Shown piece after piece: positions 25,664 through 33,822 of a DNA stretch of 64,000 bases. The stretch covers positions 115,275-179,274 of the forward strand of contig CAVQJJ010000014.1 of the NCBI GenBank assembly GCA_963712835.1, written 5' to 3'. The translations under genes were made by a program, and so were the position numbers. How positions within the stretch are numbered: position 1 is the first letter of the stretch; every line of letters begins with the position of its first letter. Origin of the DNA: DATARH01 sp963712835 (GTDB lineage Bacteria > Pseudomonadota > Alphaproteobacteria > ATCC43930 > CGMCC-115725). The notes under the pieces were generated by a model. It had not been told where the DNA came from. It saw only the letters and a list, made by a program, of their open reading frames with translations, and made no database searches.

Positions 25664-26704
25664 TCACCACATGTTGATCAACAGATTTTTTAACGTCTTC
25701 ATCTCTTCGAGTGCACGCCCCGTGCCGAGAGCGACGCAGGTCAGCGGATCGTCGGCGATCGAAACCGGCAGGCCCGTCGCGTGCCTCAACACGAAATCGA
25801 GATTGCCGAGCAGCGCGCCGCCGCCGGTCAACACGATACCTTTGTCGACGATATCGGCGGCCAGCTCAGGCGCGGTGTGTTCGAGCGCGACCTTGACTGC
25901 CTCGACGATCGAGCCGACCGGCTCGGCGAGACTTTCCGAGATCTGCCGCTCGCTGATGACGATCTCCTTGGGCACACCGTTCATCAAGTCGCGCCCCTTG
26001 ATCTCCATGACCCGCCCGTCGCCGTCTTCGGGCATGCAGGCCGAGCCGATATCCTTTTTGATGCGCTCAGCGCTCGATTCCCCGACGAGGAGATTATGGT
26101 TGCGGCGGATATAGGCGATGATCGCCTCATCCATCTTGTCGCCGCCGATGCGCACCGAGCGCGAATAGACGATACCGCCGAGCGACAGCACTGCCACCTC
26201 GGTCGTGCCGCCGCCAATGTCGACGACCATCGAGCCGGTCGGCTCGGTTACGGGCAATCCAGCGCCAATCGCGGCCGCCATCGGCTCCTCGATCAGGAAT
26301 ACACGCCTGGCGCCGGCGCTTTCGGCTGATTCTTGAATGGCGCGGCGTTCGACGGCGGTTGATCCCGAAGGCACGCAAATAATGATCTGCGGGCTGGCGA
26401 AGCTGCGACGGTTATGCACCTTGCGGATGAAATGTTTGATCATTTCTTCCGCGACTTCGAAATCGGCGATCACGCCGTCGCGCAGGGGACGGATCGCCTG
26501 GATGTTGCCGGGCGTGCGGCCCAACATCTGCTTCGCCTCCTCGCCCACCGCCAGTACCTGCTTGCGGCCCTTGACCTGGGCGATAGCGACGACCGACGGC
26601 TCGTTGAGGACGATGCCGCGGCCTTTCACATAGACAAGCGTGTTCGCCGTGCCGAGGTCGATCGCCATGTCCGCCGACAGCAAGCCGAACATTTTTCCAA
26701 GCAT
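25664..26704 (-). CDS. mreB: Rod shape-determining protein MreB (bacterial actin)
   Basis: A 346-residue actin homologue that forms membrane-bound filaments guiding side-wall synthesis. The nucleotide-binding motifs are DLGTANTLVYVKGRG (phosphate 1), DIGGGTTEVAVLSLGG (phosphate 2) and LTGGGALLGNLD (adenosine). The N-terminal MLGKMFGLLSADMAID includes the hydrophobic membrane-binding turn. It is the first gene of the mreB-mreC-mreD-mrdA-rodA cluster, separated from mreC by about 130 bases. Confidence 0.97.
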   Translation of the reverse strand: MLGKMFGLLSADMAIDLGTANTLVYVKGRGIVLNEPSVVAIAQVKGRKQVLAVGEEAKQMLGRTPGNIQAIRPLRDGVIADFEVAEEMIKHFIRKVHNRRSFASPQIIICVPSGSTAVERRAIQESAESAGARRVFLIEEPMAAAIGAGLPVTEPTGSMVVDIGGGTTEVAVLSLGGIVYSRSVRIGGDKMDEAIIAYIRRNHNLLVGESSAERIKKDIGSACMPEDGDGRVMEIKGRDLMNGVPKEIVISERQISESLAEPVGSIVEAVKVALEHTAPELAADIVDKGIVLTGGGALLGNLDFVLRHATGLPVSIADDPLTCVALGTGRALEEMKTLKNLLINMW

Positions 26705-26810
26705 CGTAACTGCGAACCTATAGTTGCTATCAACTCGGCGATCTTAACCAACCGGGCGTGAGCCCAGGAAAATCACTTGCCGATCAATGACATTATTATC
26801 TGCCCCGGGC

Positions 26811-26829
26811 AACAATCATTACGATTGTT
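26811..26829. promoter_or_regulatory. Inverted repeat upstream of the RHH gene
   Basis: AACAATC-ATTAC-GATTGTT has perfect 7-bp arms. It lies in the divergent gap between mreB and the ribbon-helix-helix gene, in an AT-rich stretch. It may be an operator for the RHH protein. The assignment rests on symmetry and position only. Confidence 0.3.
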
Positions 26830-26970
26830 ACCGACGATGTCATGAGCCGGCAAATCACCCCTGTCCTGGGGCCGATCCTTGCCCAATCGGCGAGCGTCAT
26901 TCAAGCCGTCTTGTCCGCATCGCCGGTCGGCGTGCTTGAAAACCGCAAGGCTAGAGCCAATCGTTGCGCC

Positions 26971-27204
26971 ATGCGGCAGAGTGGCATCATCAAGCGCTCG
27001 GTGCGGATCGCTGGCCATGCGACCAGCATCTCACTCGAGTCGGCCTTCTGGCACGGCCTCTGCGATATCGCGGCCGCGCGAGGGCTGCCAGTCAGTGTAC
27101 TGGTCGCGAAAATCGACGCGGAGCGCGACGGCAATCTGTCGAGCGCGATCCGCCTTTTCGTGCTCGAACGCGCGCGCGACGGCGAGTGGCCAGCGGCGCG
27201 CTGA
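26971..27204 (+). CDS. Ribbon-helix-helix protein (RHH_4 type)
   Basis: A 77-residue protein with MRQSGIIKRSVRIAGHATSI, SLESAFWHGLCDIAAARGLP and VSVLVAKIDAERDGNLSSAI. This is the pattern of the alphaproteobacterial RHH_4 domain, in which one strand (KRSVRIAGH) pairs in a dimer to read DNA or a partner protein. The frame extends 43 residues upstream, but homology starts at the ATG at 26971. It is followed by the DUF4169 gene, a pairing I recall from other Alphaproteobacteria. The target is unknown. Confidence 0.75.
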   Translation: MRQSGIIKRSVRIAGHATSISLESAFWHGLCDIAAARGLPVSVLVAKIDAERDGNLSSAIRLFVLERARDGEWPAAR

Positions 27205-27252
27205 CTTGGGCGGCGCTCGATGCTAAACTCGCGGCAGATGCCGGAGGATCGC

Positions 27253-27426
27253 GTGGCGACGGTCGTCAATCTCAACAAGTTCCGCAAGAGCAGGAAACGC
27301 GACGAGAACCGCCAGCGCGCGGCCGAGAACCTTGCGCTTCATGGCCGGAGCAAGAAACAGCGCGGCGCCGAGACAGCCGAGCGCCGCCGCGCGGAACACG
27401 AGGTTGACGGCAAGAAATTGGACTAG
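27253..27426 (+). CDS. DUF4169 family protein
   Basis: A 57-residue highly basic protein opening VATVVNLNKFRKSRKRDENR and ending RRRAEHEVDGKKLD. The NLNKFRK start and the ExDG..LD end define DUF4169 as I know it, a small Lys/Arg-rich family of unknown function. The GTG at 27253 is chosen because GGAGG lies five bases upstream; a longer frame from 27220 adds 11 residues. Its TAG stop shares the palindrome CTAG with the opposing macrodomain gene. Confidence 0.75.
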   Translation: MATVVNLNKFRKSRKRDENRQRAAENLALHGRSKKQRGAETAERRRAEHEVDGKKLD

Positions 27427-27953
27427 AGGGCCGCCAGTATCGCTTCGTACGCGGCCTGGGTCGCCGCGTCGAAGCACACGAAGATAACATTTTCCGGCAG
27501 AGTCTCCGCCGCGAGATGTTCGGCCACCGTCGCCACCGCGATCGCCGCCGCCGGCTCACGCGGGAAGCCGTAGATACCGGTCGAGATCGCCGGGAAGGCG
27601 ATCGTCGTCAGCGCGTGCTGGCGCGCGATCGAGAGGCAGGCGCGGTAGCAGGAGGCCAGCGTCTCGCGTTCGCCTGCTTGGCCGCCGTGCCAGACCGGGC
27701 CGACCGTGTGAATGACATGACGCGCCGGCAGGCGATAGCCGCCGGTCAGCTTTGCCGCGCCGGGCGCGCAGCCGCCGAGCGTGCGACATTCGGCGAGCAG
27801 CTCCGGCCCGGCGGCGCGATGGACCGCGCCGTCGACCCCGCCGCCGCCGAGCAGGGTCGAATTGGCGGCGTTGACGATCGCATCGACCGCGAGGCGCGTG
27901 ATGTCGCCGGTGTCCAGCCGAATGCGCGGATGGCGCGTCGCGATCGCGGGCAT
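27423..27953 (-). CDS. Macrodomain protein, probable O-acetyl-ADP-ribose deacetylase
   Basis: A 176-residue single macrodomain of the MacroD/YmdB type. It binds ADP-ribose and hydrolyses O-acetyl-ADP-ribose or ADP-ribosylated aspartate and glutamate. The active-site loop reads IVNAANSTLLGGGGVDGAVH, the substrate loop AFPAISTGIYGFP, and GDIT lies in the first strand. The start is MPAIATRHPRIRLDTGDIT. Its stop overlaps the convergent DUF4169 stop by four bases, so the transcripts must overlap or end within coding DNA. Confidence 0.92.
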   Translation of the reverse strand: MPAIATRHPRIRLDTGDITRLAVDAIVNAANSTLLGGGGVDGAVHRAAGPELLAECRTLGGCAPGAAKLTGGYRLPARHVIHTVGPVWHGGQAGERETLASCYRACLSIARQHALTTIAFPAISTGIYGFPREPAAAIAVATVAEHLAAETLPENVIFVCFDAATQAAYEAILAAL

Positions 27954-27969
27954 GAGCTCATCCTAGCAG

Positions 27970-28003
27970 CAAAAAGCGGGAACCGGGTGGTCCGGTTCCC
28001 GCT
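27970..28003 (-). terminator. Rho-independent terminator of the ECF sigma gene
   Basis: AGCGGGAACCGG (27975-27986) pairs perfectly with CCGGTTCCCGCT (27992-28003) around five bases. On the minus strand the stem is followed by TTTTT. It is the clearest intrinsic terminator in the window and lies 58 bases after the ECF stop. A second GC-rich stem (GGCCGGCC repeated about 28014-28034) precedes it. Confidence 0.85.
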
Positions 28004-28061
28004 CGTTGCGCTTGGCCGGCCATTGCGGCCGGCCCCCGGTCTTCTATGCAGATTGTCGCCG

Positions 28062-28667
28062 CTACGCCACCCGCTCACGCCGGCGATCTTCGATCGCCGG
28101 CGGATGGAAGATAGTGCGGACCGAGGCTTCCGCCGGCGCACGCCGCGGTGTCGGGCGCGCCATCACAACTTCCGCCTGACGGTCGGGGACGATGCCCATC
28201 AGTCGGCGCAACGCCTCGCGGCCGCGCGAAAGACGCGAGCGGACGGTGCCGACCGGAACGCCGATTACCTCGGCGACCGCCTCGTAGCGCATGCCTTCGA
28301 GGCCGACAAGCAGGATCACCGTGCGCTGTTCCTCAGGGAGCCGGGCAAGCGCCCGGTCGAGGTCGCGCAACTCGATGCGCTTCCCCTGGTCCGCCGCTTT
28401 GGTCAGCGAGGGTTCGGTTTCGCTGATCGACACCGCGGCGCCTTCGCGCACGGCGCGACGAACCTGATTGACATATTGGTTATGCAGGATGGTAAAGAGC
28501 CAAGCGCGGAGGTCGGTTCCTTCCTTCCACAGATGGAGCTTGGCAAGGCCGCGCACCAGACAATCCTGGACGAGGTCGTCGGCTGCCACGATGTCGCGAG
28601 TAAGCGCGCGAGCGTACCGACGCAAACGCGGTATTTCGGCTTCAATCCGTTCTCGGAGGTCCGCCAT
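28062..28667 (-). CDS. ECF-family RNA polymerase sigma factor
   Basis: A 201-residue extracytoplasmic-function sigma factor. Region 2 (about 10-75) contains LTRDIVAADDLVQDCLVRGL and WLFTILHNQYVNQVRR. Region 4 (about 110-160) contains LARLPEEQRTVILLVGLEGM and IGVPVGTVRSRLSRGREALR. A basic tail of about 38 residues follows, unusual for the family. AGGAG precedes the ATG at 28667. No anti-sigma gene, NepR or PhyR lies alongside, so the signal is not visible. It is divergent from the response-regulator gene across about 180 bases. Confidence 0.9.
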   Translation of the reverse strand: MADLRERIEAEIPRLRRYARALTRDIVAADDLVQDCLVRGLAKLHLWKEGTDLRAWLFTILHNQYVNQVRRAVREGAAVSISETEPSLTKAADQGKRIELRDLDRALARLPEEQRTVILLVGLEGMRYEAVAEVIGVPVGTVRSRLSRGREALRRLMGIVPDRQAEVVMARPTPRRAPAEASVRTIFHPPAIEDRRRERVA

Positions 28668-28764
28668 CCGGCTTCTCCTGTTTTGGCGATCGGAAATTGC
28701 CCGATCTGGAACGAGCGAAATCTAGCGATGGCCGGCAACCCGATGATGACAAGCACGCTTCTTT

Positions 28765-28780
28765 TTGTAAGTAATTGTAA
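28765..28780. promoter_or_regulatory. Direct repeat TTGTAA-N4-TTGTAA in the ECF/response-regulator gap
   Basis: TTGTAA occurs at 28765-28770 and 28775-28780, exactly ten bases apart, about 65 bases before the response-regulator ATG. OmpR/PhoB-type regulators bind tandem repeats with 10-11 base spacing, so this could be an autoregulatory site. The evidence is weak but the spacing is right. Confidence 0.35.
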
Positions 28781-28845
28781 CCGAATGTATCGTCGCTTCG
28801 GTTGCGGTATGATCAGGTGTGTTTGCGTGATCGGGTTGCGCGTCG

Positions 28846-29568
28846 ATGAGTGAAAGCGGCCATATTCTCGTGGTCGACGACCAGCAGGAGATTTGCGATC
28901 TCGTTCGCGAATATTTGTCGGACGAGGGCTTTCGCGTGTCGACGGCGAATGACGGCGCCGGGATGCGCGAGGCCATGGCGCGGGACGCGGTCGATCTGGT
29001 GATTCTTGACTTGGTGCTGCGCGGCGAGGACGGGCTGCAGCTGGCGCGCGAGCTGCGCGGCCAATCGGAGATCGGCATCATCATGCTGACCGGCCGGGGC
29101 GAGACGGTCGACCGTATCATCGGCCTTGAAATGGGCGCCGACGATTATCTGTCGAAGCCGTTCCATCTGCGCGAGCTCTTGGCGCGCGTGCGCAGCGTGC
29201 TGCGCCGCGGCTCCTCGCGCGGCGGCGATAACAGGTCCGCCGCGCCGCGGGCCCACGTCAAGTTCGCCGACTGGACGCTCGATCTGGCGAGCCGCGAGCT
29301 GATGTCACCGTCAGGCGAAGACGTGCGCCTCACGACCGGCGAGTTCGAGCTGCTCGCCGCCTTCGTCAACCACGCCAACCAGGTGCTGTCACGCGACCGT
29401 TTGTTGGATCTTTCGCGGCACCGCGAGGCGGGGCCGTTCGACCGCACGATTGACGTTCAGGTCGGCCGGTTGCGCCGCAAGCTCGAGGACGACCCCAAAA
29501 ATCCGACCCTCATCAAGACGGTGCGAGGCGGCGGCTACATCTTCACGCCGCCGGTCGAGAGCGAATAG
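28846..29568 (+). CDS. OmpR/PhoB-family response regulator, orphan
   Basis: A 240-residue two-domain regulator. The receiver domain (about 6-120) has the acidic pair in VVDDQQE, the phospho-acceptor Asp in LVILDLVLRGEDG, Thr in IIMLTGRGE and Lys in YLSKPF. The winged-helix output domain (about 140-235) has LTTGEFELLAAFVNHANQVL, DVQVGRLRRKLEDDP and TVRGGGYIFTPP. It opens MSESGHILVVDD. No histidine kinase is adjacent; it is divergent from an ECF sigma gene and convergent with urtE, whose stop lies three bases away. Confidence 0.92.
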   Translation: MSESGHILVVDDQQEICDLVREYLSDEGFRVSTANDGAGMREAMARDAVDLVILDLVLRGEDGLQLARELRGQSEIGIIMLTGRGETVDRIIGLEMGADDYLSKPFHLRELLARVRSVLRRGSSRGGDNRSAAPRAHVKFADWTLDLASRELMSPSGEDVRLTTGEFELLAAFVNHANQVLSRDRLLDLSRHREAGPFDRTIDVQVGRLRRKLEDDPKNPTLIKTVRGGGYIFTPPVESE

Positions 29569-29571
29569 TCC

Positions 29572-30267
29572 TCACACGGTCAGGTACGTTCGCACCTCGG
29601 CCTCATTCATCTCGCTGCCGCGGCCGGCGAGCACGACCTCGCCGCGCTCGATGACGACATAGGCCGAGGCGAGATCACGCGCGAATTCGAAATACTGCTC
29701 GACCAACAGGATCGCCATGTCGCCGCGCGCGACCAGGCTTTCGATGACGCGGCCGATATCCTTGATGATCGACGGCTGGATGCCCTCGGTCGGCTCATCG
29801 AGGATCAAGAGGCGCGGCTTCATGATGAGCGCGCGGGCGATCGCCAGCTGCTGCTGCTGCCCGCCAGACAGATCGCCGCCTTGCCGGCCCAGCATGTCCT
29901 TCAGCACCGGGAACAGCGTGTAGATCTCATCGGGAATGCGGCGCTCGCTGCGTGGCAGGGTGGCGAACCCGGTTTCAAGGTTCTCGCGCACCGTGAGGCG
30001 CGGGAAAATCTCGCGGCCCTGCGGCACCAGTGCGAGCCCGGCGCGAGCCCGGTCATAGGGCGCGAGCCCGGTGATGTCCTTGCCTTCCCAGCGGATCTGC
30101 CCGGCGCGGATCGGCTGCAGCCCGAAGATCGCACGCAACAGGCTGGTCTTGCCGACGCCGTTGCGGCCGAGGATGCAGGTCGCCTCGCCCTTTTCCGCGC
30201 TCAGCGACACGCGGCGCAGCGCCTGGCTTGCGCCATAGTAAAGATCGATTCCCTCGACCTGGAGCAT
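29572..30267 (-). CDS. urtE: Urea ABC transporter ATP-binding protein UrtE
   Basis: A 231-residue ABC ATPase, last gene of the urea uptake operon. Walker A is GRNGVGKTSLL, the signature LSGGQQQQLAIARALIMKP, Walker B LLILDEPTEGIQPSI. The EPTEGIQPSIIKDIG segment and the QYFEFA ending of the switch region are typical of UrtE rather than LivF. Its start is three bases after the urtD stop. It pairs with UrtD to power uptake. Confidence 0.93.
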   Translation of the reverse strand: MLQVEGIDLYYGASQALRRVSLSAEKGEATCILGRNGVGKTSLLRAIFGLQPIRAGQIRWEGKDITGLAPYDRARAGLALVPQGREIFPRLTVRENLETGFATLPRSERRIPDEIYTLFPVLKDMLGRQGGDLSGGQQQQLAIARALIMKPRLLILDEPTEGIQPSIIKDIGRVIESLVARGDMAILLVEQYFEFARDLASAYVVIERGEVVLAGRGSEMNEAEVRTYLTV

Positions 30268-30270
30268 CGC

Positions 30271-31044
30271 CTAACGCCCGAGATACACTTCGATGACGCG
30301 GGGGTCGTCCTGGATCGCGTCGATCGAGCCTTCGGCCAGCACCGAGCCTTCGTGCAGCACCGTGACCTTGACGTCGAGCGCGCGGACAAAGGCCATGTCG
30401 TGCTCGACGACGACGACACTGCGGGTCTTGTTGATCTCGCGCAGCAGGTCGGCTGTCTCCTCGGTCTCGGCGTCGCTCATCCCGGCCACCGGCTCGTCGA
30501 CCAGCAAGAGACGCGGCTCCTGAGCGAGCAGCATGCCGATCTCCAGCCATTGTTTCTGGCCGTGCGACAGGTCGGCGGCCGGGCGGTCGCGGTCATCGAC
30601 CAGGCGGATCGTCGCCAGCAGTTCGCCGAGCCGCTCGCGCTCGGCCGGCGTCTCCTTGGCCCACAGCGCAAAGCGCGGGTTGCGGTCGCCGGCGAGCGAT
30701 AAGAGCAGATTGTCATGCACCGACAAGGGCTCGAACACGGTCGGGCGCTGGAACTTGCGGCCAATGCCGAGCCGGGCGATCGATGGCTCGTCGAGCCGCG
30801 TCAAGTCGATATTGTCGCCGAACACGACACGGCCGGTATCGGGCCGGGTGCGTCCGGTGATGACGTCCATCATCGTCGTCTTGCCGGCGCCGTTGGGGCC
30901 GATCACCGCACGCATCTCGCCGGGTTCGAGGATCAGCGACAGCGCGTTCAACGCCCTGAACCCGTCGAACGACACGGTGACGCCGTCGAGATAGAGCAGC
31001 GAGTTGCCGCTCAATGTGTCGCCGATTTGGGCGGCGTCGCTCAT
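30271..31044 (-). CDS. urtD: Urea ABC transporter ATP-binding protein UrtD
   Basis: A 257-residue ABC ATPase. Walker A is GPNGAGKTTMMD, followed by the UrtD mark DVITGRTRPDTG and GIGRKFQRPTVFEPLSVHDN. The signature is LSHGQKQWLEIGMLL, Walker B LLLVDEPVAGMSDAE and the switch His VVEHDMAFV. The SHGQKQWLEIGM form distinguishes UrtD from LivG. Its ATG overlaps the urtC stop by four bases (ATGA). Confidence 0.94.
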   Translation of the reverse strand: MSDAAQIGDTLSGNSLLYLDGVTVSFDGFRALNALSLILEPGEMRAVIGPNGAGKTTMMDVITGRTRPDTGRVVFGDNIDLTRLDEPSIARLGIGRKFQRPTVFEPLSVHDNLLLSLAGDRNPRFALWAKETPAERERLGELLATIRLVDDRDRPAADLSHGQKQWLEIGMLLAQEPRLLLVDEPVAGMSDAETEETADLLREINKTRSVVVVEHDMAFVRALDVKVTVLHEGSVLAEGSIDAIQDDPRVIEVYLGR

Positions 31045-32171
31045 CCCGCGATCTCCCGCGCCGCCGATTTCGCGGCGGCCGCGCCGGGCTCGGCTTCAGC
31101 CCGCGCCTTGCGTGAGGGCGCCGCGAGGAGGCCGATGATCCCGCGCGGCAGGAACAGCGTCACCACAATGAAGAGGCCGCCGATCGCGAACAGCCAGATC
31201 TCTGGCAGCGCGCTCGTCAGCCACGTCTTGCCGAGATTGACCAGCACCGCGCCGAGGATTGCGCCGGCGAGCGTGCCGCGTCCGCCGACCGCGACCCAGA
31301 TCACCGCCTCGATCGAATTGCCCGGCGCGAACTCGGACGGATTGATGATGCCGACCTGCGGCACGTAAAGCGCGCCGCCGATCCCGGCGATCATCGCCGA
31401 CAGCACCCACACCACGAGCTTGTAGGATTCCGGCCGATAACCGAGAAACCGCGTCCGCGATTCCGCGTCGCGCACCGCGATCAGCACCTTGCCGAAACGT
31501 GAGCGGGTCATCGCGCGAGCGACGAGGAATGCCGCCGCGAGCACCACCGAGGTGATCAGCATCAGCCCGGCCGAGGTGGTGTCGCTGTTCAGCGGGATGC
31601 CGAGGATGTCCTTGAAGTCGGTCATCCCATTATTGCCGCCGAACCCCATGTCGTTGCGGAAAAAGGCCAGCATCAGCGCATAGGTCAGCGCCTGGGTGAT
31701 GATCGACAAATAGACGCCCCCAACCCGCGAGCGAAACGCGAACCAGCCGAAGCCCAACGCCAGCAGCGCCGGCACGACCATTGTCATCGGCAGCGCGAAC
31801 CAGAAATGGTTGAAGCCCTGCCAGTACCAGGGCAGCTGCTTCCAACCAATGAACACCATGAAATCGGGCAGGATCGGATTGGCGTAGACACCGCGCGCGC
31901 CGATCTCGCGCATCAGGTACATGCCCATGCAGTAGCCGCCGAGCGCGAAGAACGCGGCGTGGCCGAGCGTCAGGATGCCGGCGTAACCCCATACCAGGTC
32001 GATCGCCAGCGCCAAGATCGCGTAGCACAAATATTTGCCGACCAGCGAGATCACAAAGCTGGGAACGTGCGCCGCGCTGGCCTCCGGGGTCAGCAGGTTG
32101 AGCGCGGCGAGCAGCAGCGCCGCGCTGAGAATACAGCCCAAGGTGATGGCGGTGAGCTTGTCGCGCAGCAT
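31041..32171 (-). CDS. urtC: Urea ABC transporter permease UrtC
   Basis: A 376-residue LivM-like membrane subunit. Recognisable parts are LAIDLVWGYAGILTLGHAAF, GGYCMGMYLMREIG, the UrtC-specific loop FMVFIGWKQLPWYWQGFNHF, FGGNNGMTDFKDILGIPL and RGTLAGAILGAVLVNLGKTW. The ATG at 32171 shares one base with the urtB TGA, and a GTG one codon earlier is possible. The long in-frame stretch before it overlaps urtB in the wrong frame and is not coding. The C-terminal Ala/Glu tail is variable. Confidence 0.93.
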   Translation of the reverse strand: MLRDKLTAITLGCILSAALLLAALNLLTPEASAAHVPSFVISLVGKYLCYAILALAIDLVWGYAGILTLGHAAFFALGGYCMGMYLMREIGARGVYANPILPDFMVFIGWKQLPWYWQGFNHFWFALPMTMVVPALLALGFGWFAFRSRVGGVYLSIITQALTYALMLAFFRNDMGFGGNNGMTDFKDILGIPLNSDTTSAGLMLITSVVLAAAFLVARAMTRSRFGKVLIAVRDAESRTRFLGYRPESYKLVVWVLSAMIAGIGGALYVPQVGIINPSEFAPGNSIEAVIWVAVGGRGTLAGAILGAVLVNLGKTWLTSALPEIWLFAIGGLFIVVTLFLPRGIIGLLAAPSRKARAEAEPGAAAAKSAAREIAG

Positions 32172-33817
32172 CACGCCTCCGCCATCCGGCCCTTGAGCGG
32201 GAACAGGCCGCGCGGCCGGCGCTGGATGAACAGGATGAGCAGCACGAGCACCAGGATCTTCGCCAGCACCGCGCCGGCGAACGGCTCGACGAACTTGTCG
32301 ACGACGCCGAGGATCATCGCGCCCAGCAGCGTGCCCCACAGATTGCCGACGCCGCCCACCACCACCACGATAAAGCTGTCGATGATGTAATTCTGGCCGA
32401 GATTGGGGCTGACGTTGTCGATCTGCGACAGCGCCACGCCGGCGATGCCGGCGATGCCCGAGCCGAGGCCGAAGGTCAGCGCGTCGATCAGCGGTGTGCG
32501 GATGCCCATCGCCGCCGCCATGCGCCGGTTCTGCGTCACCGCGCGGATGCTGCGGCCGAGCCCGCCCCAGCGCAGCGCCGCCATCAACGCGCCCAGCACC
32601 AGCAGCGCGAAAAGGATGATCCACAGCCTGTTGACGGTCAGCGTCAGCCCGCCGAGCTGGAGCGCGCCGCTCATCCAGGCGGGCGACGTGACGTCCTGGT
32701 TGGTCGGACCGAAAATGCTGCGCACCGCCTGCTGCAGGATAAGGCTCAGCCCCCAAGTGGCGAGCAGCGTCTCGAGCGGCCGGCCATAGAGGAAACGAAT
32801 CAGCGTGCGTTCGATGATGACGCCGAGCGCCCCGGCGACGAGAAACGCCGCCGGCACCGCGATCAACAGCCCGAACTGGTCGAGCGCCGGGGCGGACGCC
32901 GCGACCAGCCGCTGCACGACAAAGGTCGTGTATGCGCCGACCATGACGATCTCGCCATGCGCCATGTTGATGACGCCCATCACCCCGAAGGTGATCGCGA
33001 GACCGGTGGCGGCGAGCAGCAGCACCGCGCCGAGGCTGATGCCGTAATAGACGTTCTCGGCAAGCCTCCAGAGCTGCAGCGTATGGTCAATCTCGGTGAT
33101 CGCTGACGCCACCGCGGCCGCCACCTGCGGCGGCTGACCCTGCAGCGAGGCGAGCAGGTTGCGCGTCTGCAGATCGGCGCGCGCCGCCAACTCGTGCACC
33201 GCGGCGATGCGGTCAGCGTCCGAGCCATTGCCGGATTTGAGTAGCGACGCTGCCTTGGCCTCGCGCAGCACGCGCAGGGTCGCGGCGTCCTTTTCCTGGC
33301 CGAGCGCCTTGTCGAGGAGCGCCAGGGCGCCCGGGTCTGCGGATTGATAAAGCGCTTCCGCCGCCTTGCGCCGCGCCGCCGGCTGCGGCGAAAACAGGTC
33401 GAGCGCACCCTCCGCGGTCTCGATAGCGCCGCGCACCGTGTCGCTGGCGATGACCTTGCGCAGATTGACCGGGGCCGGCGTATCGACCGGGTCACCGGTA
33501 CGGGCGTCGACAAACCCCTTGTCGGTCTTGATGAAGAGCGGCGTGTCGGGTCGCGGATATTTCCACGCGAAGAGCTTGCCGTCGCGCAGCGCCTCGATGA
33601 CCGGCGCGGCGCGCGGGCTGCCCGACACCGCGAGCGCCAGCACGCCGTGCGCCTCGACATCCGCCATCGTCGCGGAAATGGCGGCGAACGGATCGGGCTT
33701 GGCGCTGTCATCGGCGCGGGCCGCGCCGCACAGCGCCATGAGGAAGAGCATCCACGCCGCGATGGTAGTGCTGCGCGGGAGGGCGCGGCGGCGACCCTCC
33801 CGCGGAGCCAGGCCCAT
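32171..33817 (-). CDS. urtB: Urea ABC transporter permease UrtB
   Basis: A permease of about 548 residues. As usual for UrtB, a signal sequence (IAAWMLFLMALCGAARA) and a periplasmic helical domain of about 240 residues precede the LivH-like membrane domain, which begins at ENVYYGISLGAVLLLAATGL. Later marks are GVMGVINMAHGEIVMVGAYT, LLATWGLSLILQQAVRSIFG, NQDVTSPAWMSG and VSPNLGQNYIIDSFIVVVVG. The start at 33817 lies 5 bases beyond the urtA stop; an internal Met at 33751 is an alternative. It forms the channel with UrtC. Confidence 0.93.
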   Translation of the reverse strand: MGLAPREGRRRALPRSTTIAAWMLFLMALCGAARADDSAKPDPFAAISATMADVEAHGVLALAVSGSPRAAPVIEALRDGKLFAWKYPRPDTPLFIKTDKGFVDARTGDPVDTPAPVNLRKVIASDTVRGAIETAEGALDLFSPQPAARRKAAEALYQSADPGALALLDKALGQEKDAATLRVLREAKAASLLKSGNGSDADRIAAVHELAARADLQTRNLLASLQGQPPQVAAAVASAITEIDHTLQLWRLAENVYYGISLGAVLLLAATGLAITFGVMGVINMAHGEIVMVGAYTTFVVQRLVAASAPALDQFGLLIAVPAAFLVAGALGVIIERTLIRFLYGRPLETLLATWGLSLILQQAVRSIFGPTNQDVTSPAWMSGALQLGGLTLTVNRLWIILFALLVLGALMAALRWGGLGRSIRAVTQNRRMAAAMGIRTPLIDALTFGLGSGIAGIAGVALSQIDNVSPNLGQNYIIDSFIVVVVGGVGNLWGTLLGAMILGVVDKFVEPFAGAVLAKILVLVLLILFIQRRPRGLFPLKGRMAEA

Positions 33818-33822
33818 CCCCG

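Noticed and set aside
31041..32756. A 571-codon frame that looks like an UrtB-UrtC fusion.
   Set aside because: Its first 195 residues are Arg/Gly-rich nonsense from the urtB region in the wrong frame; genuine UrtC starts at 32171.
32171..33817. The 240-residue periplasmic domain in front of UrtB looked like a fusion.
   Set aside because: This extension is typical for UrtB in general.
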